In this document: piece after piece, positions 30,845 to 43,780 of the stretch | Layout: each line of letters begins with the position of its first letter | Numbering within the stretch: the stretch's first letter is position 1 | From: Drechmeria coniospora | Taxonomy: Eukaryota; Ascomycota; Sordariomycetes; Hypocreales; Ophiocordycipitaceae | Reading direction: 5' to 3' | DNA: 64,000 nt | Assembly: GCF_001625195.1 (NCBI RefSeq) | Contig: NC_054391.1 | Location: forward strand, 4,227,157-4,291,156 | Made by a program: the position numbers and the translations under genes | Notes under the pieces: model-generated | What the model was told of the DNA's origin: nothing | Databases searched by the model: none | The model's input: only the letters and a program-made list of their open reading frames with translations

Positions 30845-32876
30845 CTAAAAGCGCGGCTCGTCGTCCGGACGTAGGCTATGTCGCAGAGGCGAGCCGGAGT
30901 GCGCCCGGGTCATGGTCAAGTTGACGGCCCGCACCAGACTCCTGCTGCGCCGCTCGCCCGTGGCATCCTCCGATATGGAAGCCAGCGGTTCCGCCGTGCC
31001 ATCGCTCGCGGGCGGCGTTCGAGGCGCGCTCAGGGCCGCCTCGTAGTTTGGGGCCGGATCCCTCGCCATCAGCGACCGAGACCGGATGGGGGTTCGGACG
31101 GCTGTGCCGTAACTCGGCACCCGGCTGAGCTCGGCCAGGGCCGTCACCGTCGCCGCCTGGTCGATGTGCTCGACCGAGTTCCGGCCCGAATTGTCGTGGT
31201 CGCTGTTGCTCCTCGTCAGGCTCACCAGGTGGGTGTCGGACCGCGACGCCTGCCCCTGGATGCCGGGCGAGGGCGACACGCGGCCGGACAGGGATTGGAT
31301 CGACGTGTAGGAGCCGGTGCGTCGCGGACCATCGAGCGACACGTCGGCGAGCCGCGAGGAGAGGGCGGCGGGCGCGACGGGTGCGCCGCGAGCCATGGCC
31401 GCCAGGTTGTCGGCCGAGCCGGGCCGCGAATGGGAGTAGAGGGGGCTGCTGACGCCCGAGTGAAGGGCGGGCGTCTGGAAGCCGACGGTTTCGACGTCCT
31501 CGTACAGCTGGTCGAGGACGTGCTCGCCGTAGCCGGGCGGGGCGATGGCGCCGGTGCCTCGGTCGATGGGGGCCGATCCGGGCGCCTGGCTGACGAGGTT
31601 GCCGTTCTCGTCGAAGGGAACGTTGGGCGAGATGAAGATGGACACGGGCAGGGTCGCGCGCAGCTAGAACGAGGTCGCGTCAGCATGCGACGCACGCGTG
31701 CGCACGCGTCCGGGGCCGGCTCACCTCGGAGATGTGGCCGTCGGGGTTGACGAGGCCGACGGTCACCTTGAGCTTGTGGCGCACCTTGATGCCGTGGTGG
31801 TTGAGGTCCTGGATGCACTGCCGGAGCCTCTTGGGCAGCTGGAGCGCCTTGGCCAGGACCCAGCCCTCCTGGCCGGTGCCGTCAATCATGTCCTGCCAAT
31901 GGTGCTCGCGATTGACGGCCACCTGCCAGGTGGAGACCTTGCGGTGCGTCCGGTGCTCGCGCATGCCGAGGCCGGTCGAGCCGCGGATCCACGTGTCCCG
32001 CGTCTCGTGCAGCGTCACCTCGATGTCGCCGAGCTCGATTCCCTTGAGCAGGGGCGTGAAGCGCATCTCGAGGTGGATGGTGCCGCCGAAGACGACGGCC
32101 TTTTGGGGGATGGCGATGGAGTACTCCACCTTGTTCGGCCAGATGTTCTCGACGCTCATGGCGTGCAGGAACTCGAGGGCGCCGGGCTCGAGGGTGCGGA
32201 TGATTCGCAGGTGCTTGTAGGCGTGGAGGTCGTAGGCGAGCTTTCCGCGTCCGACGGTGGCCTTGAGGCGGTAGGTGATGGAGGCCTCGGGCATGCCCTC
32301 GACGCTCTCGGGCGTGTCGCCGGGCAGCAGATGCTCAAAGGGGTACTCGTAGTTGCCCGACGGCAGCGTCATGCTCTTACCGTGGGTGCCGACAAAGGGC
32401 GCCCAGCGATGCTCGAGCAAGTTTGTCGTCCGTTCGATCCGTTGCGAGGCGAGGACGGGCGTCGCCGATCGGGAGTCGGTCCACCTTGTCGACGTCAGCA
32501 GGCACGTCCACGCAGGTGGGGATGGGGAGGCGAGTCGAGGCCACCTCGCGCCGCCGGTCGGGAAAGCAGGCCAGGACGTACGTGAGCCGCAGGGTGCCCG
32601 TCAAGCGCAGCCGGACGTCCTCCATGCGCATGGCCGACGACAGGCACAGCACGACGACGCCCTTGAGCAGGCGGCCGGAGGACTCGAGCTCGTTGCCGTG
32701 GAAGACGATGAAGTCCTGGTCCAAGCTGCGGCGTCGGGTCAGAGCGAGTGGCTCGCGGCGGGCTGGGGGGAGGGGGGGGGGGGGGGCAGGAGGAGCGATG
32801 GCTGGACGGACCGAATGTCGAAGAGACTGCAGCTGCTGCGTCCCGAGACGGAGGCGAACGGGTTGAACGACGGCAT
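30845..32876 (-). CDS. creD: CreD/Rod1-type arrestin-related trafficking adaptor
   Basis: Four exons: 32876-32812, 32725-32582, 32484-31725 and 31663-30845; 595 residues. Arrestin adaptors recruit a Nedd4-type ligase (HulA/Rsp5) to transporters; CreD of Aspergillus takes part in carbon catabolite control. The N-arrestin part reads SLFDIR-LDQDFIVFHGNELE, CLSSAMRMEDVRLRLTGTLR, and across the second intron LTWTDS..RTTNLLEHRWAPFVG. The C-arrestin part contains AIPQKAVVFGGTIHLEMRF. The tail has a PPGY ligase-binding motif near residue 365, a PNY motif, and many Ser residues. Introns 1 and 2 remove material that breaks the fold. Intron 1 has a less usual GTCCGT donor and a long C run before its acceptor. 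The paralogue question (CreD, ArtA, ApyA) is open; the N-terminus fits CreD best. Confidence 0.85.
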
Positions 32877-33109
32877 GACTCGGGCGGGCGCGGCGGGGAT
32901 GGGGATTATGAAGTTTGGTGCAACGACGTAGAATCGGCGGGTGCGGCTGCCATGGGTGCAAGTCGACTTCGATGAGGAGAGGTGAGGTTGAAGATGAAGT
33001 CGTCGGAGCAAAGGAGCGGCAGGAGTGGCTTTGGCCGAGACGGTAGTGGGCCGGTTGATTACGTCCCGCGATAAGATGCCTTCCACAGCCATCTTTCCGT
33101 TGCTCACGC
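32877..33109 (-). promoter_or_regulatory. Upstream region of the CreD-like gene
   Basis: No gene; ordinary GC-rich sequence before the GTAC islands begin. No clear promoter element. Confidence 0.25.
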
Positions 33110-35960
33110 AAGTACTGTTACAGTACTGTACTTGCTCGTCGTCTCTCCGTTTCCCGTCTAGCGACCACCCAAGGTACCTAGTAGTTTTGGAACCGTCCAG
33201 CGAAGGTGGGGGGGAGGGGAGGGGGACCCTGGCCGCTGCAGATCGGGCGCTATCCGTAGGCACAAGTATGCGGGTTACGATGAACCACTTGGTACCCAGT
33301 GGTTGGTACTGGTACGAAGGTACCTACTATCTGGTATGACTTGGACGGCAGCGGCTAGCGCTTGTGCAGTCGCAATGACGGTACAGGAATTACACTGCGT
33401 GCTCCGCACCGGTACTTTCGAAACTGCAGTGCCAGTAATACTCTGTTCTCCGTACTGCAATGCTTGCGCTGTAAGTGTGCCGCAGGACTCACCATGTCCA
33501 GTTGGCAGTGGAATCGACCTGCTGGCTGGTGATGGAAATGGCAGCGCACTTTGCCGTGGTGCGTCCGTACGGTTACGGGTACTGAGCGGCGGGGCGTACT
33601 GTACGAGCACTGCACCCTGCAGATGAATGATGGCTACCGGTATTCAAAGTACCACAAAGCGGCGGTCGTTTTTTCAAAGAAGAACAAGGACGATGTGCGT
33701 CGACTCGGTGGTCACCCAGACTTGGGGGTTGGCAGGCGTCGGGCAATTTATAGATTGGCACTCCGTAGTAGGGTAGCCATGACGAAGGGCGCTTTCACAA
33801 GCTAGACGAGACCAATCCACCCGTTCAACGGCCGGACGTAGCGGTGTACACGTACGTCTCCTGGATGATGGATGAATGGGTTTGCGCGGCGAACGGATTT
33901 CGGAACGCGGCGTGAAAGGAACGGCGATGATACGTGCCGTATCCGCTCCTAAGCCACTTCATGATGGGTACCAACAGGTGTGCTGCAGGTACAATTGGTA
34001 CCTGGCTTGTGAAGATGCCTGCAAGATGTGAAGGCACGTGTGCGTGTGAACATGCACATGTCGTCTCTGGGCCTCCGCGCAATACGGTACGAAAGTACAG
34101 TAGGTGTTCTGTACACGTTGGGCCCGGGATACTCCGTACTGGGTAAGTACTGAACTCGTATTCCTGCAAATGCCTGCTGGTAATAATTAGGTACTAGACC
34201 CATCTGCTCTATCTACCTAGTACAGTACAGTACTACTTAAATTTGTTGTACGTACTAATAATACTCCGTAATACCTACTAGGTAAATGCCTACCCAGTTG
34301 TACACAGCTACTGTACATGTACACCTGCTCTGTACCGAACTGCACACTTGTTCCAAGTACAAGCAAGTACCTAGGTAGGCACCTATAGCACCAGTTTCAA
34401 GCGCGCCTAGAGCTTGTTCGAATGTACTGTAGCACAACTGCTGGAAGATAGTGACGCCCAAGTGTCGACAGACCATAGTACTTCGGTACCTAGTACCTTG
34501 ATCTACGGGGGAGTTTGGCCGCCCTCGTGCCTTGCGCTCACGGCGCCAACTGCAGCGTACTTGGTATACTTGCACATGCAGCAGGCCGTCGTAGACTCGG
34601 GTCCCTCGGATTCTCTTTCATCTCCGGAGCAGGTCGCGCATCAATCAAGCCGGCGCCGAACGCCTCCTTCTCCGTCGGCCGTGACGGTGGCGTATTCTTT
34701 CAAGCGATAACGGAGAGGCATGCACACGTTTGCGCTGGCGTCGGAGTTGAGGTGGCGCCGACGCCGTCTGTGAGAGCACATGACAGGCAGCGACTGGTCG
34801 TTGCGCTGGTTGGTGGCAGGCGTACGGACAACATGGACGAATCACACTATTACCATACTGAGGTTGGCTACCAGGTAGTAGCAATACCGAGTACTTGGTC
34901 GTCGCAATGGTGCTGCACGAAGCACCAAGTACTTTCGCACCTACCAAGCGTGCAGGAGGTACTTGGTGTGCTCCGTGCTCCATACCTGTACGCAGGTTAG
35001 GGACAAGTGCCCCGTACAGCGGCTGAGGGTACTTTAAGTACATGGGATGCATGTCCTTGGGCTGCAAGAAATGGGAACATGGAGATTGATCAATCCCTGC
35101 TGGCACCGTGAAGTCAGCCATTGTTCCCCGTCCTCCCATCACTGACGAGAACGGGTGGTGAAACGGCCGTCTAATGCGGCTTGCCTCATCGCATGTCCTT
35201 CATCATCTGTCCTGCTCTCATTGCGCATCGTATGCCATCCCATTCTCTATGATGCCTTTTCATTCCGAAAACGGACCAGCGCAATGCTGGAAGCTGACAA
35301 GTACATGTACTGTACGCCGTACACTCGCTTATCTGGGGAGCCGCGTGCTCCATCGGCTGGTGCCTGGTAGCACTGGTGTTCACCGGGCCTCGAAGTGCTG
35401 TGCTTGTACTCTGTACTTGCACATGTAATCGTAGGCCTGGCGGTTCCCTGCGCATCGGTCTTGGCAGTGATCATACTGCACTTATAAGTACTTGCCATCA
35501 GGTACTTAGTACTACTAAGGTAGCAGCATACAAGTGCTGTATATGTACCTCCGTCCCGGTCTTTTGCACACGTACGGAGTACTGTACTCTGTATTTTTAT
35601 GGAAGCGTTCGCTCTAGGCACTGATGCCCGTAATTTGGCCGGTGCCAATAGGATACCAGGAGTTAGTACTCCGTACTGTGCAAGGCGCTGTAAGTACCTG
35701 CCAAGTACCAAGCACTGTCCGTACAGAATGTAGGAATACAGCAAGAAACACGTACGGATTATGGAGTACGCCCAAGTATTATTACTCACTGCTTAGTACC
35801 TAAGTACCTAAGTACCTAGTACAGTACTTACAAGAACAAGTACCAACTACGGAGTACGAGTAGGCAGGCGTACTTCGCTGTACAGTAATTATTACTCAGT
35901 ACATACTGTAAGTGCATACTGTACAGTGTACAGTACAGTATAGGTAGGTGTACGCTATGC
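33110..35960. repeat. Series of GTAC-rich islands
   Basis: Dense patches at about 33110-33480, 33950-34570, 34860-35060 and 35270-35960 made of CTCCGTAC, GTACGGAG, AAGTACCTA and TACAGTAC words. The last part (35780-35960) is almost entirely such words. Short unpatterned pieces lie between them. No gene or RNA is recognisable. Confidence 0.6.
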
Positions 35961-37453
35961 TCGTACTTGTACACCTTGCAACCAACTTCATGCCAAACTC
36001 AACCTCTCAGTCTCAAGAGATAAGGATGGAGAATGTGCACCCATTTTTTCTCACGCCATCCGTCCCGACTCTCCGATCTCTCCGATGCTCACGCAAGATG
36101 CGGCCGCTGTGGCATGTGCAACCTGCAGGACGAGTCCTCGCCCTTCTGCAGACGTCGTCTCGCACGTCCCCGTTCGCACAAGCGTACCCACGAACGCATG
36201 CTCCGTGGCGAGCCCTCTCCATTGCCATGTGCGTTCATGCCTTGCATTCGTATCTTTTTTAACCTTGGGCGCATCGATAGCGCAGCGTCCACTTGCCTGG
36301 CGTATCTGGCATACCGTGTACCGACGTCGTCCGGCCCATCGACCGTCGCATCGTAGGTCGAAGAGAAGCATCGAGGAATGAAAGAGAGCTGAAATTCCCT
36401 CGCCGCTTCTCCGCCTTGCCTCCTCGGGACAAGGTTTCATCAACCCAGCAGGCCTGTCGTGCGAGGAGAGCTTGTTTCCCCGACCGTTCGAGCACATGCA
36501 TGCACTCGACGAGCGCAACCAACCACAGGAGGGAATCGAGCCATTCTCAGGCCGCACCGACCGTTGCCGCGCTGTCAACCCCGTTACATCGCGCCCTCGA
36601 CTCACGTGTCAAACAGCCGAGAGCATCTGCCGCATCTCGCCTTGCTTGGTTGCCTTGCCTCATCCGATGCCAGTTGTCATGTCCATCGTCCATCTCTCGT
36701 CGTGTTGTGGGACAGCCGACCATGCAGCCAACGGCTCGGCCGACGAATCGTTTGCGCGGGACACGTTTCCGCCAGAACGTGCATGGGCAGTGCGTCGTCG
36801 ACACGGACCGATCGAGGCGGATCATCAGCCCACGGTAGCCAACCATTTGTTCGACCTCGCATCTTCATCCCGTAGACCTGGGCCGTGCATGGCATCGTGC
36901 ACATGCGACGAAATTCGGGGCACAGACGCCTCGGTCGCACGCACGATGCTGGCCGGCAGGTGTATGGCCTCGCAGGCTGGCACCGTAGTGGACCCAGCCA
37001 TGTGCTTGCCATGACGAGCAAATGGCAACCGCGTGCACGCATTTGCAGAATAGTCAATGGCTTTCGGACCGAATTGTGACGTACATGGGGCCGCGCGATG
37101 CATTTTTCAAAGGCAAGCTTATCGTACAGCATTTTTCGAACGCACGCGCACGCTTATCGTACAACAAGCGTCCCCCTCCCGATGCAGCGATGTCGCCTGA
37201 GATACGGCAACAGCCCGGACCACGCCCGCCTGGAACCTGCTTCCTGATCAAGGCCTGTCCAGTTGCCGCTGGCTTCCCTGCGCCGCGACCTTCGCATTGG
37301 TCTCTACCTCGTAGCCTGGACCTCGTTCCATCGATCGGCGTCGCTGCACGTCAAACATGATCGTCCGGCCGTCTCGATCCCCATGGACCGCCGCGGGACG
37401 CCGCCACCCACCTTTCGGACACGGTTTGGACGCCGAGGCGAGGCCGTCAGGAT
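35961..37453. other. Intergenic, no gene seen
   Basis: GC-rich and free of GTAC islands, with open frames of up to about 185 codons on both strands. They overlap heavily and none resembles a family I know. A fast-evolving or species-specific gene cannot be excluded. Confidence 0.35.
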
Positions 37454-39783
37454 TCACGCCGCCGTGCCAGCGCCGGCCGCGGCCCCCTTTCCCGGCCTGT
37501 TCCACGTCCTGACGTGGCCTGCTCGATGGCTGTCAGCCGAATTCTCTCGCGCGCGACGGGCGATGCGGACGCACCGTTCTTGCAGCTCGTGATGATGGCC
37601 TCCTCGCTGAACTCGAGCCAGCAGGCCGGGTGGCTGTCGATCGACGTCGTCTTGGTCGCGTCAGCGGATCGTATCCTCTTCGGCCAAAATCAAACCAGAG
37701 GGTGCCCACCAAGATGGGCGGCAGCATCGGAATCCGCGCCCGAGGCTCCACGGGGTGAGAGATGCCGTCGTCGTCGTCGTCGTCGTCCACCGTCGAGTCG
37801 CGTCGCAGGCCGACGGCGCTTCCCGAGTCGAGCCGCGGCGGCATCCCGGCCGGCGACGAGACGGATCCTCTACGTCGTGCGGCGTTCTGCTCCCGTCGTC
37901 AGCTTGCAAGCGGCGCCTCCATCTTTCGGCGTGGACCTTTCGCTACCTTGGGCCGATAGAGCATGCCGACGCCGAAATCCCAGAGGCAGAGGCGGCCATC
38001 CTCGCCGACGCTCCCGAACCGATAGTTTCTGTCGTCGCACCGCCAGGGGTCAAAGGCCAACGCCGTGACCCAAGATTCGTGGCCCTGACATCGAGCGACG
38101 AGCGCCGCGTCCGACACGGACCATATCGACACCAGATCGTCTTGGCCGCCCGTCAGCACGTACTTGCCGTCGGGCGTCCAGCACACGCACGTCAGGCCGC
38201 CGTAGTACGAGTTGAACAAGGCGAGGAGCCTGCAGGCCATCGTCGTCAGCGTCCGACTCCCTCACCCGGGGTCCCCGTGCTCACTCTTCTCGGAGGTAGT
38301 CGATGATCCTCAGCGTGCCGTCCTCGCTCACGACGGCGAGATGTCGCCTGTCCGGCGAGAAGGAAAAGGCGTTGATGCGTTGGTTCGAGAGCTTCCAAGC
38401 CGCCACGGGGTTCGTCTTTTGGCTCCGCGAGTGGACCGACTTTTGGATCTGGATCTTGGGCCGGTGGCCGCCGCCGTTTCCGCAGGGCCCGTCGTCGGCC
38501 TCGCTCCCGGCGCTGCTGCTCGGCGCCTCTCCTTCGGGGTGGAAGGGGGCATCGTCCCGTTCCTTGTCGTACACCACCAGCGAGCCGTCCATGTGCGCGG
38601 CGAGGAAGAGGTTTTCGGATCCCGGAATCCACTGCATCTCGGCCACGGGCGTGTTGTTGATGGCTCCCTGTCCGCCGTCAGCACCCCGTCGACATCCTCG
38701 GGAGGCGTGCCCACATTCTTGTTGAGGCGCGTGTATCGCTGCGAGATGGGCTCCCACCAGATGACCTCGCTGGTGGAAAAGCCCATGATGACGTCCATGT
38801 GCGACGGGCTCTTGGTCGTCTTGTTGACGTCGTGACAGAGGCAGTGCGCCTTGGTGAAGAGAATCTTGGTCAGGTAGTCTTGCTGCGCCGCTTGTCAGCG
38901 CCCCGCGACGGCCGAGCCCGTCCGTTCCGACGGTTGGCGAGGCAGGCGACGGACCTTGTTGGGGGACGAGAGGTCCAGCCACTGGAAGGCGCGGTTGACG
39001 TTTCCGAAGGCGAAGATGCCGTCGGCCGGCCGATCCGTCAGCCTTCGCGACAGGTTCTCGTTGACGATGACCCTCGAGATGAAGGACGAGTTGCTCTTCG
39101 TCACGCTGTTCTTCGGCTTCTTCTTCTTGTTCACGTCCCGGACCGGAGCCTGCGTCAGCAGCGCGTTTCCCTCCCCAAACGCCGGCGCGGAGCCAAAGGT
39201 GACCGAGGCAGTCGGCACGTCGCTCGCGGACGTGCCGCGGCCATCCTCGCTGCTCACGGCGCCTTCGGTCGAGAGGCGCGATTCGGTCGAGCGGTCCCGC
39301 ACGCTGGATCCGGCGCCGCCGAGCGACAGCGTCGTTTCCGCCGGCCCCTTGTACAGGAACGGCGGCGGTTTCGCCTCGAGGCTGACGATGGACATTTTGG
39401 TACCCGCCGTCGCCGGCTGCGGGCTCGTCGCCAGAGGGTTCACGTTCACGATGGGCGCCTCCGACGGATGGGGCGGAGGAGTGGCGAGTTGGAGGTCCTC
39501 CTTCAGCACGTAGGTTCCTAAGACGCCCTTTAGCATGCCTCGCGCTCCGGCTTGGTTATGGGAGGAGTGGAAGGGGTGTGTGCACCCTCGGCCGCGAGAA
39601 ACTGCCACTCCGGGCCCGTCGGGTTGGCGATGGTGTTGTTGGTCTCCATCAAGGGCACGATGCCCGTGAGCCCAACCGGGTGGTAGGGCCCCGCCCCGGG
39701 ATATCGCGGGGGTGGCGGGAGGACGCTGGATCGGTGAGCGAGCTGCACGTCGGCGGCATGCGAGCGATGCAAACGTACAACAT
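37454..39783 (-). CDS. creC: CreC, WD40 partner of the CreB deubiquitinase
   Basis: Nine exons: 39783-39779 (5 bases), 39725-39586, 39517-38955, 38882-38715, 38667-38285, 38229-37947, 37886-37710, 37650-37575 and 37518-37454; 619 residues, near the roughly 590 of Aspergillus CreC. CreC holds and stabilises the deubiquitinase CreB in carbon catabolite repression. The 5-base first exon ATGTT gives [10 protein letters not shown] after splicing, the usual start. Next come [20 protein letters not shown] and a Ser-rich linker. The WD40 region contains [70 protein letters not shown] and, at the C-terminus, [19 protein letters not shown]. All eight introns have GT/AG ends and most have CTGAC or CTAA branch sites. 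A seven-residue Asp run (GAC repeats, about 37765-37786) interrupts the later blades. Confidence 0.9.
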
Positions 39784-40339
39784 GTCGGCCGTCCTTGACT
39801 CCCGTCGAGGTTGGCGGCGGTGCGACGCTGGGAAGAGGCGGGGGTGACGTCGCTGGAATGCTCCGTCGCTGGGCAATCAATCGTAGCACAGGGCTTGGGA
39901 GCAAGGTACGCGCCGCCCGCAAGCATGAGCTACCAGGCTGACGGGTAGCACTCCGTGATCGGCCGGCGACGACTGTCTGCAGCCTCTCGATTGATCTTCC
40001 CCCAAATGCCACGATTCCACGGGAGCTGTGCCGGACGGGGAGCTGGGGTTGGTGTGGGGTGGTCGATGACGCTGACTCGAGCTCCAGCAGCGGTAAATTG
40101 CCACCAGGAACGAGCTACTCGTGCTCCGTACCGTCCATGCAGACCTTGCCGTGCTCGTGGTTGAGAATGCTCGTGGTGATGGACACTCAGGGAGCCGTTG
40201 AACGATGGCCTGGGGGACGCAGAACGGCCATTGTCCGAGGGGAAAGGTGCAAAGGCAAAGCTCGCGGCATCGGGCACACGCTATAGTTTTGTTGCTGTTG
40301 GCGTTGAGCGGGATGGACGGAATTTCTAGGCTGAACTGT
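39784..40339. other. creC upstream region, no gene seen
   Basis: Ordinary sequence with no recognisable frame; the beginning of a GTAC island follows. Confidence 0.35.
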
Positions 40340-41640
40340 GGGAGTAGCAAATACAGTACCTAAGTGTACAAGTACAGTACTTGCTCGGTACTGCGCCATT
40401 GCTAGCGCTCACGGCGTGCGGTTATTAGCTTACCTAGGTACCTAGTATACAGCAAACGTGTATCCGTACTCCGTGCTCTGTATTACGTGCAAGGCTCACA
40501 CGTTGTATTATCAACAGAGGCACCCTACTTGTACTGTAGTGCCTACTCCCACCGTGCCGTACCGTACAGTACATGTACAAGTACTTGCATGGTAAGTATC
40601 TACGGAGTACTGCTCCCAGGAGAGTCAAGTCTCCCGAGTCCCGTGCGATCAATACGACCTTTTGTCCACGTGCCCGATGCCAAGTCACATCAGAAACGAG
40701 CCAATTCCAATCGCATACGAGTACAGAGTACAGTGCAGATGATGATGGACACGGGAATCCTTTCTCCCCATAGATTCCTGTTCAGTGATGCGGGACTCCA
40801 AGCTGTGACGTATCCTAGCAAACTTGCTTGCAACTCCCCCATGTTCCAGGTGTCCACCATCATGGAGTGCAGTGATGGATGCTTGCATGTACAAGTAGGT
40901 ACTAGTACCTACAATTGCATGTACGGAGTAATTACAGTACGTGAAGCACAAGTACTTGTACTTGCACTTGCTTACGGCACACCAGGTACTACCAAATGCA
41001 TGTGCTGTACCTACTGTAGTATATTAGTTGGGTGGCAAAAGCGCTACCAAAATTGAATCGTCGCCCTTGTCTTGTGACTGTGCCGATAATTACAGTACCA
41101 GTGCACGTACGACTAATACTCCGTAACTCTTATTTGCTTGTGCTGTAACCAAGTACAGTACATTAGCTTCCCGCGTAACACGCCCATGGGTCAAACCTGG
41201 CGCTTACTCCAGCACTGGTCCACCAGCCGTTAGTGGATGGGGTGGCCACCACTGTTGCAACGCAACACCCGCAGTCTCTCCCGCGGTTGCCCATACATAC
41301 ATCAATTACTGCAAGGAGTAATACAAGATACTGTACGGAGTACGGCGTAGGCACTTGCTTGTCATAGGCACTACCTGAACTGAGTACAATACTTGTTGGC
41401 GTATTACTGGACTGCGATTGTAGGTGTACTCACATGTCCAGCAGCCCTGCTAATACCACGTACGCAAGAAAGTACATGTACAAGCAAAGTACACCTACCA
41501 TCGCCGTCTTGCGGCATCCGCCTTGGGCTCCATATACTGTAAGTAATTACTGTGTTTTAACAGTTTTAACTACGGAGAACCAGGCACCAATACGCTAGCT
41601 CCCCACGTAACGCCTAACGCGATAGCACTTGTGCTGGGTC
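40340..41640. repeat. GTAC-rich intergenic island
   Basis: GTAC words are dense at 40340-40620, 40880-41020 and 41090-41160, and again around 41320-41530. It separates the divergent creC and GEM1 genes. Confidence 0.6.
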
Positions 41641-41820
41641 ATAGTACAGCTCCTCTTTTTTTCAGGCTCGTCATTTCCGAATCATCGCCTCTCCCGCTGC
41701 CCTGTGAGTGCCTCATTCGAAGCGTGGCCAAGTCGATTCGACACGCCCATCTCGAAAAAGGCATGCGTGGCTCGGCGGCGACGCATCTGCAAAGGCTGCC
41801 GCGATACCGAAGCCCACAAC
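41641..41820 (+). promoter_or_regulatory. GEM1 proximal upstream region
   Basis: Begins with pyrimidine-rich sequence (CTCCTCTTTTTTTC) about 170 bases before the start codon, a common fungal promoter/leader feature. Confidence 0.3.
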
Positions 41821-43780
41821 ATGGCGACTGGTACGTCCGTCTCCTCGCGCTGCCCCCTTTCCCCTGATGCCCGATGATGATGGCTGACGCTCCCTCTCGC
41901 CAGTCCGTGTCTGCGTCTGCGGCGATGAGAGCACGGGAAAGTCGAGCCTCATCGCCTCTCTCGTCAAGGACCAGTTCATAAGCAACAAAATCCAGCCGGT
42001 GCTTCCCCAAATCACCATCCCGCCGAGCATCGGAACGCCGGAGAACGTGACGACGACGATTGTCGACACCTCGGCCCGTCCCCAGGACCGGACGACGCTG
42101 CGAAAGGAAATCCGAAAATGCAACGTCATCCTCCTGGTCTACGCCGACCACTACAGCTACGAGCGAGTCGCCCTCTTCTGGATGCCCTACTTCCGGTCGC
42201 TCGGCGTCAACGTGCCCGTCGTCCTGTGCGCCAACAAGTCGGACCTCGCGAGCCAGGGCAGCACGCCTCAGATTGTCGACGAGGAGATGCTGCCCGTCAT
42301 GGCCGAGTTTCGCGAGATCGACTCGTGCATCCGGACGAGCGCGCGGGAGCACAAGAACATCAACGAGGTCTTCTTCCTCTGCCAAAAGGCCGTCACCCAC
42401 CCCATCGCCCCGCTCTTCGACTACAAGGAGGGCCACCTCAAGCCGGCCTGCGTCGCCGCCCTGAGCAGGGTCTTCCTCCTCTGCGACCGGGACCAGGATG
42501 GCCTGCTGAACGACCAAGAGATGTGCGACTTTCAGACGCGCTGCTTCGGCAAGAGCTTGACGAGCGACGACCTCGACAACATCAAGCTGTCCATCGCCAA
42601 GTCGCTTCCGAACCATCGGCTGACCGACCGCGGAATCGACCTCGCGGGCTTCCTGCAGCTGAACAAGCTGTACGCCGAAAAGGGCCGGCACGAGACGATA
42701 TGGATCATCCTGCGCAAGTACCACTACACCGACAGCCTGAGCCTCGAGGACAAGTTTCTCCACCCCAAGTTCGAGGTGCCGGAGCACTCGTCGGCCGAGC
42801 TCAGCCCGGCCGGCTATCGCTTCTTCGCCGACCTGTTCCTGCTCTTCGACAAGGACAACGACGGCGGCCTCAACGACGCCGAGCTCGAGGCCCTCTTCCT
42901 GCCGACGCCCGGCCCGCCCGCCTCCTGGCTCGACTCGTCCTTTCCCGACTCGACGGTGCGGAACGAGGCCGGCCACGTGACGCTGCAGGGTTGGCTCGCG
43001 CAGTGGAGCATGACGACGTTCCTCGAGGCCAAGACGACCATCGAGTACCTCGCCTACCTGGGTTTCGAGCCGCAGAACGCCAAGGACCCCATCACGGCGG
43101 CGCTCAAGATCACGAAGCCTCGCAAGCGGAGGCGGCGGCCGGGACGTGTGGAGAGAAACGTCGTGCTGTGCTACCTCGTGGGCGCCCCCGGAGCGGGCAA
43201 GTCGTCCCTTCTCGACGCCTTCCTCAACCGTTCGTTCGAGGGCCTGCACCGGCCGACGATCAAGCCCCGCCGGGCGGTGAACGGCGTCGAGCTCCCCGGC
43301 GGCAAGCAGGTCTATCTCATCCTCGAGGAGCTCGGCGAGCTGGAACCGGCCGTGCTGGAGAACCAGTCCAGGCTGGAGTCTTGCGACCTCATCTGCTACG
43401 CCTACGATTCGTCCGACCCGGACTCCTTCTCTCACATTGTCGACATGCGATCGAAGCACCCGCACCTCGACGGGCTGCCCTCGGTCTACACCGCCCTCAA
43501 GGCCGACAAGGACAAGACGACGCAGCGGAGCGAGCTGCAGCCAGACCAGTACGCGTCGTCGCTCAGCATGAACCACCCGCTGCACGTGAGCGTGACGTGG
43601 AACAGCATCAGCGAGCTCTTTGTCACCCTCGCCGAGACGGCGACGAGCCCGAGCCTCGGCTTTCCCAAGACGGAGGAGGAGACGCCCGACCGGACGAGCC
43701 TCTACATGGCGCTGGCGGCCACGGCATGCGCCGCCATCGCCGCCGTCATGATTTGGCGGCGATCGACGAACGCGGCGTAG
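41821..43780 (+). CDS. GEM1: Gem1/Miro, mitochondrial Rho-type GTPase
   Basis: Two exons, 41821-41830 (10 bases) and 41904-43780; 628 residues, the normal Miro length. Gem1 sits in the outer mitochondrial membrane and regulates mitochondrial shape, inheritance and ER contacts. The first GTPase has GDESTGKSS (residues 10-18) and VLCANKSD. Two EF-hands follow, [12 protein letters not shown] near 198 and [12 protein letters not shown] near 318. The second GTPase has GAPGAGKSS near 429. The C-terminus ends with one membrane segment ([17 protein letters not shown]) and a short basic tail, as expected for a tail-anchored protein. The 10-base first exon supplies MAT plus one base and removes the need for an internal start; the ATG at 41999 would lose the first P-loop. 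Confidence 0.95.

Noticed and set aside
35961..37453. Several frames of 100-185 codons on both strands
   Set aside because: They overlap each other, have no recognisable motifs and no plausible exon joins.
41639..43585. A 648-codon open frame on the strand opposite GEM1
   Set aside because: It mirrors the GEM1 coding exon exactly. High G/C third positions remove stops from the antisense frame, and the translation (Val/Leu/Glu/Arg-rich) matches no family.
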